DNA of 13,824 nt from an uncultured Lachnospiraceae bacterium (GTDB lineage: Bacteria > Bacillota > Clostridia > Lachnospirales > Lachnospiraceae): NCBI GenBank assembly GCA_947178115.1, contig CAMWXF010000010.1, positions 1-13,824 of the forward strand. Reading direction: 5' to 3'. Positions 7,615 to 13,824 of this stretch are shown piece after piece (position 1 is the first letter of the stretch; each line of letters begins with the position of its first letter). The notes under the pieces were generated by a model, which saw only the letters and a list, made by a program, of their open reading frames with translations, did no database searches and was not told the DNA's origin. Both the position numbers and the translations under genes were made by a program.

Positions 7615-8631
7615 CTACCCTTCATAATGCTCCAACACAACCCCATGAGCGATCCCCGGAATCGTCTGACCCTCATTGAAGCTGGTCTTGCTGAGAAGCG
7701 CCCCCGTAGGCACGAACAGCACTCTTTTCCAGACACCGTCCTCTATCTTCTTCAAGATATAAGCCGACAACACCACCGCGCTGCACCCACAGCCTGATCC
7801 GCCGGCGTTCGTGGCCTGCTTCTCACTGTCATAGATCTCGATACCGCAGTCCATATGTTGTTTCGAGATATCGATCTGTTTCTCGGACAACAGATCAAAA
7901 AGCAGCTTCTGCCCCACCATGCCCAAGTCTCCTGTGATGATCCTGTCATAATCACCGGGCGTTCTGCCGAAATCTTCCAGATTCTGTCTGATGGTATCTG
8001 CCGCAGCAGGGGCCATACAGGCCCCCATATTCATGGAATCCTTAATTCCGTAATCTACAATCTTTCCAATAGTAACACCCGTTATGTTCGCTCGTACCTG
8101 TTTTCCCGGCTGTGCCGAAAGAATGAAAGCTCCGCTTCCAGTCACCGTCCAGGTAGCCGATTTCGGTCTCTGGTTGCCATACGCCAACGGAAAACGGAAT
8201 TCTTTCTCCGCACTGGCAAAATGGCTGGACGTAATACACGCCACCTTCTGCGCAAAAGCTCCCTCGATCGCCATAGCGCCCATCGCAAGGGACAGACCGC
8301 AGGTAGAACATGCACCGTAAAGCCCTATATGCGGAACCTGATAACCCGACAGTCCGAAGCTGCTGGCAATCGACTGCCCTAACAGATCTCCCGCGTATAC
8401 GAATTGTATATCCTGCTTCTGTAAGCCGCCCTTCTGCAAAGCAATCTCCAGCGCCTCCTTCTGCAAACTGCTCTCCGCCTCTTCCCATGTATCGGCTCCG
8501 AACTTATCATCATAACACACCTTGTCAAACAACTGCCCCATAGGCCCTTCCGCTTCCTTACTTCCTACAATGGCCCCGCTGCTGATCAGATACGGCTTAT
8601 TTACAAATTGAAGACTCTGTTTCCCTAACAT
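7615..8631 (-). CDS. spoVAD: Stage V sporulation protein AD (SpoVAD)
   Basis: A 338-residue protein, the same length as the Bacillus subtilis SpoVAD I know. It has a thiolase-like fold signature (HIGLYGACSTCGLSLAMG, residues 101-118, with Cys108 and Cys111) and the family C-terminus (NAGGSGCGCSAVVLSAYIL, then LFVPTGALLS and IPGIAHGVVLE). SpoVAD is the dipicolinic-acid-binding subunit of the SpoVA channel that loads Ca-DPA into the forespore and releases it in germination. The start ATG has AAAGGAG about 8 bases upstream. A sigma-G-like promoter precedes it and a terminator follows, so it is transcribed alone. The usual partners spoVAC and spoVAE are not next to it, which is odd: this may be a relocated copy or a paralogue. 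Confidence 0.95.
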   Translation of the reverse strand: MLGKQSLQFVNKPYLISSGAIVGSKEAEGPMGQLFDKVCYDDKFGADTWEEAESSLQKEALEIALQKGGLQKQDIQFVYAGDLLGQSIASSFGLSGYQVPHIGLYGACSTCGLSLAMGAMAIEGAFAQKVACITSSHFASAEKEFRFPLAYGNQRPKSATWTVTGSGAFILSAQPGKQVRANITGVTIGKIVDYGIKDSMNMGACMAPAAADTIRQNLEDFGRTPGDYDRIITGDLGMVGQKLLFDLLSEKQIDISKQHMDCGIEIYDSEKQATNAGGSGCGCSAVVLSAYILKKIEDGVWKRVLFVPTGALLSKTSFNEGQTIPGIAHGVVLEHYEG

Positions 8632-8746
8632 CCCACTATCTCCTTTTCTGTGACAGCGTGACAGTAAATTTCCTTAATTTACCACCATCCTGCTACACCT
8701 AAATACTCCCGCACCATATTCCGATGCTTCACTTTCCTCTAAGAAA

Positions 8747-8776
8747 TAGTATGGATATTTTTCTCGCAATCTATAC
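8747..8776 (-). promoter_or_regulatory. Forespore sigma-G (or sigma-F) type promoter of spoVAD
   Basis: On the minus strand GTATA (8776-8772) matches the sigma-G -35 pattern gHATR. After exactly 18 bases comes CATACTA (8753-8747), a perfect match to the -10 pattern CATnnTA. The start of transcription would lie about 110 bases before the spoVAD ATG. The rest of 8632-8800 shows no coding frame. Confidence 0.75.
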
Positions 8777-8800
8777 CTTAATTCCGGCACAAACGTCGCC

Positions 8801-9028
8801 GGCAGATTACACAAAATGTTCTCTCACGTCCTGCGTAGGAAAATGAGATTTTCTAATATTCCGTTCAACACCCAGAAATTTCGGGACACGGATGTCCCGA
8901 AAAGCCCGAACTGAGCCCGGACGGCTCATTGAGGGCGGTTTCGTCCACCTCTCACTCTTTTTCCCGGAATATTATAGAAAATCCATTTGACGCAGCCCGA
9001 CGTGAGAGAACATTTTGTGTAATCTGCC
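8801..9028 (+). repeat. Palindromic interspersed element, copy 1 (228 bp)
   Basis: A self-complementary element with perfect 30-bp terminal inverted repeats (8801-8830 and 8999-9028). They begin GGCAGATTACACAAAATG and end with the reverse complement. Inside is a second, imperfect pairing (GATTTTCTAATATTCCG against CGGAATATTATAGAAAATC) and a perfect 10-bp hairpin at 8879-8902 (TTTCGGGACA, loop CGGA, TGTCCCGAAA). Copy 2 at 12216-12445 is clearly homologous when read on the opposite strand, about four fifths identical by eye. No open frame of note and no obvious target-site duplication. It could be a MITE-like element or a structured RNA. It ends 25 bases from the spoVAD promoter on one side and 48 bases from the transferase gene on the other. 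Confidence 0.85.
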
Positions 9029-9076
9029 TCCCATTCACGCGCATTCTTACTCATTCATGCTAATTCTTTCTCCTCT

Positions 9077-9748
9077 TCACCCCACCACCGGAATCATACT
9101 ATACGCCACATCCCTGCTCTCCGCACAGCACACCGCCACCCGATAGCCCGGTATCTCCTGATACTCCTTCACATGATAATACTTCGCATTAAACGTATGC
9201 TTCACCCGTATCTTATCCCGCTCTTCATCCATCACCACGGCAAAATCCCCCAGCGGAAGCGAAATTCCTTTTCCCGTCGCTTTTAAGAAACTTTCCTTCA
9301 TCGTCCAGATTCGGAACATTCTCCGGTTAATTTCCTCTTCGTCCTCCACCGCATACATCCACGCCAGCTCTTCTTTTGCAAAAAAACGGTCGGCCACCTT
9401 AAGCCTTCCCTGCTTAATCCGCTCAATATCGTTACCCATAGGCTTATCTCCTATGCTGCAGATTGCATAATCTCCCGAATGAGACAGAGAGAAATGAATA
9501 TTGGGATGATATTTCAGGGACGGTTTTCCCCACTCTCCGAATTCATATTCGATACTCCGCTCCTTAAGCCCGTATGTTTCCAGCGCATGATCCAGCGCGA
9601 TGCCCGCACCGAGACTCCTGTTCTTATCCTTTTCATGCTTAAGCAGCGCGATCTTCTGCTGCCTGTATGGGGACAGCAGATTCAGTTTCTCCTGAAAAAG
9701 CGTTTCATCTTCAAATTGTGTTACGTCTATATAATAAGTATAAATCAT
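9077..9748 (-). CDS. 4'-phosphopantetheinyl transferase, Sfp/Gsp/HetI type
   Basis: A 223-residue enzyme that moves phosphopantetheine from coenzyme A to a carrier-protein serine. The family blocks are clear: GKPSLKYHPNIHFSLSHSG (about 74-92), GNDIERI (105-111, Mg ligands Asp107 and Glu109; Asn replaces the usual Val) and WTMKESFLKATGKGI (148-162, Glu152 and Lys156). The length fits the Sfp type, about twice AcpS. The ATG at 9748 has GAGG five bases upstream. No polyketide, peptide-synthetase or fatty-acid genes are in the window, so the partner carrier protein is unknown. The gene lies 173 bp downstream of the helicase on the same strand; no terminator or clear promoter was found between them, so co-transcription is possible. 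Confidence 0.93.
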   Translation of the reverse strand: MIYTYYIDVTQFEDETLFQEKLNLLSPYRQQKIALLKHEKDKNRSLGAGIALDHALETYGLKERSIEYEFGEWGKPSLKYHPNIHFSLSHSGDYAICSIGDKPMGNDIERIKQGRLKVADRFFAKEELAWMYAVEDEEEINRRMFRIWTMKESFLKATGKGISLPLGDFAVVMDEERDKIRVKHTFNAKYYHVKEYQEIPGYRVAVCCAESRDVAYSMIPVVG

Positions 9749-9921
9749 GACAGCCTCATACTTCTTTCCTTATCACATATAGCATTTCCAATTCAATAAC
9801 ATGCGTTTGTCAATTATTACTTTCTTTGTGTACATTTGTATCTGACATAACATTGCATTCCAACGCTCAACTGTCAATCGGATCGCAACATCATTCTCTA
9901 CTCTATGTCATTTACCCCTAC

Positions 9922-12066
9922 CTACCTGTAATTGCGGTCATGCGGGTATCTGCGCATGGAACGCCGTCCCCTGTCATTCTCATCCATGTCGTGATAACAC
10001 GCCTGGCAGATCGGATAAGCATAATCCCACGGAAGCACTGCTCCGCAGCCGCGGCACTTTTTCTCAAACTGTCCCTTATCATCCTGCAGCAGTTCTCCGA
10101 TTTCATGCTGCGCCCACTCTCTGTTGACAGCCACTTCCTCTCTGTCCACTTCCCAGTTCATTCTGGCGGAAAACTGTGTATACAGATCAAGCTGTTTATA
10201 ATACGACTCCAGTCCTTCCAAGCTGAAATCCTGCGGCAGCATAGGACAATAATGCTGTTCCGTAGGTTTCTCACAGTATCTTAGCCAGAGCCGCAGCACT
10301 TCCCTGTCTTTCACATCAAAAGGACAGGTAATCAGCGACAGAACGAACTTCCGATCCTCCATATAAGACAGCTTCTTGCGGTAATTTTTCAAATAACGGT
10401 ACTTTTTAACGCTCTCGTCCATGGATATCTTGTCGTACATGGGCAGGTTCTTGGTCTTCTCCCATGCTTCTATGATCTCATCCAGCTCCATATCAATATC
10501 CAGCAGGACTTCCGGGAATCCTACCCGCGCCCTTTTCAGCGGATAAAGCGGCTCTTCCAGCATCTTACCCACATACTCTGTCTCCATCGCCGACTGCACA
10601 TACCCCACATCGTAGTAGCCATATCTGCCCGCACGTCCCGCAATCTGTCTGATTTCCTCCGCTTCCAGCCGACGCTTGTCGGTGCCGTCGAATTTCATGG
10701 TGTTCATGAAGACCACACGGCGTATGGGCAGATTGATTCCCATACCGATGGCGTCCGTGGCCACCACCACCTGATTGACACCTTCCGTAAAAAGTCTTAC
10801 CTGCTCCTGCCTCGTCTGAGGCGGCAGATTTCCGTATATAACACTCGCCTTAATGCCTCTACCTTCCAGAGTCGCCGCGATGGCAAGCACATTTTTCTTG
10901 GAAAAAGCAATCAGCGCATCGCCGGGTTCCACATCCTTACTCATGTCATAACGCTTCGGAATAAACTCCAGCTTCGTATTGCGCTCATGGCGCACGATCT
11001 CATAGCTGTCTCCGCAACGTGAAATCATCTCTACGAGCAGTTCCTCCGCCGTACCGGAACAGCACACATGGATCTCCTCCGCCCGGATTCCCAGAATCGC
11101 ACGTGTCCAGAAACTGCCCCTGTTCTCATCCGACATCATCTGCGCTTCATCGATCACGGCGATATCGTAGATCTCCCTGATATCCAATATCTCCACCGTG
11201 GAGGCCTGCACGAAACTGCCCGGCGTACGGATCGTCTCCTCTCCCGTGATCATATTGCAGGGAATTCCGGCTGTCATCATCCGGTCATAGACTTCCAGTG
11301 CCAGCAGCCTTAAGGGTCCCAGATAGATTCCATGATACGCCTGCTTTAATCTCTGCAACGCCTGATAGGTCTTACCGCTGTTGGTAGGGCCGATATGCAG
11401 GATAAAATGACGTTTCATACCTCTCGCTTCCGGATACTGCTTCTCCGGTTCCGCCTCCATCAGCTCCTCGATCCGCTGTCCCACCAGATACTGCATATAA
11501 TCTTCTTTATAAATCTCATAGAGCGACTTGCCCCGCAGGAGTACCGCCGCCGTCTGCATCTGCATGATATCTTCCGGATTCGCGCCGCCTGTCATCCTCT
11601 GTAAAAAGGAGATATCCAGCCGAATCAGCATGCGCAGCGTATGCCGAAACCGCTTGCGCAGCCTGGCTTCCTTACCCGCCACCGTATACCCGATGGCCGC
11701 CGTACGCCTGTGCAAATCCTTCATGTCCGCCAGGATCTGGTGATTCTCCTGCCCCTTCTTACGCGAAATACGCCGTTCCAACTGCCCGATCTGCCTCTCG
11801 CAGCTCTTGATCGGCTTGCGCGGTTCATTCGGCAGAAACTCCATAAAAGCAGCAACATAAGTATTCCAGACTACCTCCGGAATGTCGTCCGGCACTCCGT
11901 TGTTTTTACCTTTATTACTGCCGTTGTTGTCACCGTTATTATTGCCACTATTGTTGCCGTCATTGCTATCGGCACTGTTGTTACCTTTGTTACCGATATT
12001 GTCGTCACTTCCGTTCTTTACTTGTACATTATCTTCTGTTTTCACATCTATTGTCTTATCTGTCAT
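9922..12066 (-). CDS. Suv3-like superfamily 2 RNA helicase with C-terminal zinc ribbon
   Basis: A 714-residue helicase. Motif I is GPTNSGKT (226-233), the form typical of Suv3, the mitochondrial degradosome helicase. Motif II is DEAQ (306-309), the SGTA motif is near 337-340, and motif VI is QIAGRAGR (474-481). Upstream of the core, residues 85-210 are Arg/Lys-rich and helical. Residues 17-57 form an Asn/Gly/Asp low-complexity tract. The C-terminus carries a zinc ribbon, CRGC…CQAC (Cys671, 674, 687, 690), and a basic tail. ATP-dependent unwinding of RNA in decay or ribosome work is the family expectation. The ATG at 12066 has only a weak purine-rich site (GAAGAAGAGAGA), so the tract's inclusion is slightly uncertain. 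It lies downstream of the Tet-like/nuclease gene on the same strand, which fits a shared RNA theme. Confidence 0.9.
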   Translation of the reverse strand: MTDKTIDVKTEDNVQVKNGSDDNIGNKGNNSADSNDGNNSGNNNGDNNGSNKGKNNGVPDDIPEVVWNTYVAAFMEFLPNEPRKPIKSCERQIGQLERRISRKKGQENHQILADMKDLHRRTAAIGYTVAGKEARLRKRFRHTLRMLIRLDISFLQRMTGGANPEDIMQMQTAAVLLRGKSLYEIYKEDYMQYLVGQRIEELMEAEPEKQYPEARGMKRHFILHIGPTNSGKTYQALQRLKQAYHGIYLGPLRLLALEVYDRMMTAGIPCNMITGEETIRTPGSFVQASTVEILDIREIYDIAVIDEAQMMSDENRGSFWTRAILGIRAEEIHVCCSGTAEELLVEMISRCGDSYEIVRHERNTKLEFIPKRYDMSKDVEPGDALIAFSKKNVLAIAATLEGRGIKASVIYGNLPPQTRQEQVRLFTEGVNQVVVATDAIGMGINLPIRRVVFMNTMKFDGTDKRRLEAEEIRQIAGRAGRYGYYDVGYVQSAMETEYVGKMLEEPLYPLKRARVGFPEVLLDIDMELDEIIEAWEKTKNLPMYDKISMDESVKKYRYLKNYRKKLSYMEDRKFVLSLITCPFDVKDREVLRLWLRYCEKPTEQHYCPMLPQDFSLEGLESYYKQLDLYTQFSARMNWEVDREEVAVNREWAQHEIGELLQDDKGQFEKKCRGCGAVLPWDYAYPICQACYHDMDENDRGRRSMRRYPHDRNYR
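11896..12018 (-). repeat. In-frame Asn/Gly-coding low-complexity tract
   Basis: About 120 bases encoding residues 17-57 of the helicase are built from degenerate GGN-AAY-AAY style units of 9 to 12 bases (protein GNNSGNNNGDNNGSNKG). All units are multiples of three, so gain or loss of units would keep the frame. It probably forms a disordered, variable-length linker. Confidence 0.75.
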
Positions 12067-12215
12067 AATATCATTCTCTCTTCTTCAAGTACAAAACAAT
12101 CCCGGGTGATATCTAACTAATATCATTTAAATACATCGTACAAAATATTCATACAACCGTCCTCATGCACCATACTCTCCCTATGTAAAAAAAGGTGCAT
12201 GTTGTAACATGGGGT

Positions 12216-12445
12216 GGCAGATTGCACAAAATGTTCTCGAAGCTGTCGGCTGCGTCATATGGATTTTCTAAAATATTCCGGCAAGGTTATGCAAACGGAC
12301 GAAACCGCCCTCTATTCGCCATCCGGGCTCATTACGGGCTTTCCGGGACATCCATGTCCCGGAATTTCTGGATATCGAACGGAATATTAAGAAAATCTCA
12401 TATTCCTACGCAAGACAGCTTCGAGAACATTTTGTGCAATCTGCC
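12216..12445 (-). repeat. Palindromic interspersed element, copy 2 (230 bp)
   Basis: Homologue of the 8801-9028 element in the opposite orientation. Its terminal inverted repeats are perfect over 32 bp (12216-12247 and 12414-12445) and start GGCAGATTGCACAAAATG. The inner 10-bp hairpin is at 12341-12364 (TTCCGGGACA, loop TCCA, TGTCCCGGAA). A weaker outer pairing continues beyond both ends (about 12189-12210 with 12452-12473). Relative to copy 1 the inner parts of the arms have changed (GAAGCTGTC instead of TCACGTC), yet both arms changed together. It sits about 150 bp upstream of the helicase start. The short stretch 12067-12215 shows nothing else I can support. Confidence 0.85.
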
Positions 12446-12711
12446 TCTAAAAATTTACTAAATGTACCTTTTGACACCCGAGTCCTATAGATACCTCATG
12501 CTATAGTAACACAACACCCCACAACCACGCAAACTTCTTTCTCCATGCGCTCCCAAACCCGCTCCCATACAAATAGCTGCTGATTCCCTCTCCCGCCACC
12601 AATTATCAGCCAGAACAGATAGAAAATTCCCAAGGAGCGAAAGCGCGGTTCCGTAGATATTAACTTCCATCTGCGCGTCCGTCTTAAATAATCTAGGAAC
12701 GTCTGCTCAAA
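12446..12711. other. Intergenic region without supported genes
   Basis: This lies between the stop of the Tet-like/nuclease gene and the palindromic element. A 61-codon minus-strand frame (12670-12485) lacks a ribosome site and is not called. Close behind it is a possible but weak promoter-like pair on the minus strand (TTGCGT, 18 bases, TACTAT near 12505-12534). No convincing terminator for the upstream gene is seen here; the palindromic element itself may end or process that transcript. Confidence 0.4.
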
Positions 12712-13824
12712 CTACTTTTCCAGCACCTTTCGCACATACTCCGCCACATCCCCAGACGCACCCTCCAGCAGATAATTCCTATCCCCCGCCGTTCGATCCG
12801 CCTCCTGCAAAAACATCTTCCGCAGTTCCTCGCCCGCCGCCATCACTTCCTCCTGCAGCTCTCTCGCCGACACGCGAACTGCGCCCGCACCCATGATAAT
12901 CAGCTGCTCCAGCCCATCAGAGGTCGCCACCCGCACGCGGTGCTTCCTGCCGATCTTATGCGTTACCTTCTCTATATACTGGTCAGCGGTCTCCGCCTCC
13001 TTAGTGTATACCACATCTATATTATGATACCTCTCAGTACTACCGATATTTCCTTTTACCTTATATGCGTCGAATACCAGAATCAGATTCATCCTGCGGT
13101 AACCCTGGAAATCGCTCAGAATATCCATCAGCTTCCCACGGGCGCTGTCGAGATTATCCTTGGCCAGCTCTTTCAGGGAATCCCATGCAAATATAATGTT
13201 ATAGCCGTCCACCAGAAGATATTCTTCCTGTGGTGCAGCTATTCTGTCACGGGATCCTTTTCCCGCCCTATCATAACCTGCCTGTTCGCCGGATATGCTC
13301 CCTGCTCTGCCGCTGCCTTGCGCATCCGCATTTTCTCCGGCCCGTATCGTCCGCGTCCATCCCTGTTTCTTCCGCTCCTTTGTGCCATAGGTGCGGTTCA
13401 TAATTTCCTCGATCTCGTCCTGTCCGATGAAATCCGCTGTCTGTCCTTCCCTGCGTCCCGCACTAATCCGTGCATGTCCGCCGCTCGCCTGCCTTGCATA
13501 ACCGGCTTCCTGTCCACTGGAATATGCAATCGGATTCCCAAAATCGTCTTGCTCTCGGTATGACTGTATAGAATCGGCATCCGGCACCACACTGTCCAGA
13601 TGCATATAGTCTTCCACCCGATCCCACTCCACTACAAAACCAGCGCCGTGAGCGCAGAACACGGAGCTGCACGGATTGTCCATATCGTGCTCAGCCTCGT
13701 ATCCGATCGCCTCGATCACGTCTTTTGCATTGTGACAGGGCATATATCCCTTTAATTCCGTATACAATCTTCCCCTGCCGCCTGAATATGCCAATACTTC
13801 CGCCTGATACCCCGCCATCTCGGA
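12712..13824 (-). CDS. Tet(M)/EF-G-like translation factor C-terminus fused to YacP/Rae1-type NYN nuclease (5' end outside window)
   Basis: The frame is open to the right edge, so the first visible Met (13818) is internal; the visible part is 370 codons. Numbering from that Met, residues 1-76 match domain V and the tail of ribosomal-protection GTPases of the Tet(M)/EF-G type (GYQAEVLAYSGGRGRL, then SVFCAHGAGFVVEWDRVEDYMHL). Residues 77-197 are a Gly/Ser/Arg-rich linker with one conserved-looking helix (QDEIEEIMNRTYGTKERKK). Residues 198-325 match the NYN/PIN-like YacP family: LLVDGYNIIFAW (Asp204), LVFDAYKVKG (Asp250), EAETADQYIEK (Asp279) and VATSDGLEQ (Asp301). In Bacillus subtilis the YacP protein Rae1 cuts mRNA in the ribosomal A site. 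A fusion that docks like Tet(M) and carries such a nuclease is inference, but it fits well. The N-terminal GTPase lies outside the window. Confidence 0.85.
   Translation of the reverse strand, partial: SEMAGYQAEVLAYSGGRGRLYTELKGYMPCHNAKDVIEAIGYEAEHDMDNPCSSVFCAHGAGFVVEWDRVEDYMHLDSVVPDADSIQSYREQDDFGNPIAYSSGQEAGYARQASGGHARISAGRREGQTADFIGQDEIEEIMNRTYGTKERKKQGWTRTIRAGENADAQGSGRAGSISGEQAGYDRAGKGSRDRIAAPQEEYLLVDGYNIIFAWDSLKELAKDNLDSARGKLMDILSDFQGYRRMNLILVFDAYKVKGNIGSTERYHNIDVVYTKEAETADQYIEKVTHKIGRKHRVRVATSDGLEQLIIMGAGAVRVSARELQEEVMAAGEELRKMFLQEADRTAGDRNYLLEGASGDVAEYVRKVLEK

Noticed and set aside
8801..9028. CRISPR array or insertion sequence
   Set aside because: There are only two distant copies, no short repeats with spacers, and no transposase frame in either element.
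9749..9921. TTGACA-like box and a TGACATA/TATGTCA inverted repeat between helicase and transferase genes
   Set aside because: No -10 hexamer at a suitable distance from TTGACA, and the repeat has only 7 pairs around a loop of more than 50 bases, so neither a promoter nor a terminator is supported.
12128..12156. TTGTAT-17-TATTTA pair as promoter of the helicase
   Set aside because: Each hexamer matches consensus at only about three of six positions in an AT-rich region.
12485..12670. 61-codon minus-strand frame with a hydrophobic N-terminal half
   Set aside because: No ribosome binding site before the ATG, no recognisable family, and the second half has a biased Gly/Arg composition typical of chance frames.
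12712..13824. Simple tetracycline resistance gene
   Set aside because: Only the C-terminus is visible and it carries a long linker and a nuclease domain absent from Tet(M)/(O)/(W); resistance cannot be inferred.

Overview
The window looks like chromosomal DNA of an endospore-forming member of the Clostridia, most likely a Lachnospiraceae-type gut anaerobe. The case rests on a full-length SpoVAD, an Rpn/PD-(D/E)XK-type protein, a Suv3-type helicase, and a Tet-like translation factor fused to a YacP/Rae1-type nuclease. This placement comes from recognising families, not from a database search. Every supported gene lies on the minus strand, so transcription runs from right to left.

From right to left: the window opens inside a gene (12712-13824, 5' end missing) that encodes the C-terminal domain of a Tet(M)/EF-G-like GTPase joined by a long linker to an NYN (YacP/Rae1) nuclease domain. 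After a gene-poor stretch holding a 230-bp palindromic repeat (12216-12445) comes a Suv3-like RNA helicase (9922-12066) with an Asn/Gly-rich N-terminus and a C-terminal zinc ribbon. An Sfp-type phosphopantetheinyl transferase (9077-9748) follows. A second copy of the palindromic repeat, in the opposite orientation (8801-9028), lies directly upstream of a monocistronic spoVAD. That gene has an excellent sigma-G-type promoter and ends in a strong hairpin terminator.

The left half is dominated by one signalling and transport locus, 7412 down to 1538: response regulator, sensor histidine kinase, ABC ATPase, a seven-helix permease fused to an extracellular M1-type metallopeptidase, and a second permease. 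Three of the four junctions overlap by a few bases. A vegetative promoter precedes the regulator gene, and a weaker one may lie between the kinase and the ATPase. The likely logic is that the two-component system senses a peptide or envelope stress and adjusts expression of the ABC/peptidase module.

The left edge holds an AT-rich Rpn-family nuclease gene with a long C-terminal coiled coil, followed by the start of an unrecognised gene that runs off the window.

The two most unusual things are the pair of inverted, roughly 230-bp palindromic elements, whose arms differ between copies yet stay perfectly self-complementary, and the Tet-like/Rae1-like fusion, which suggests a translation factor carrying a ribosome-directed nuclease.
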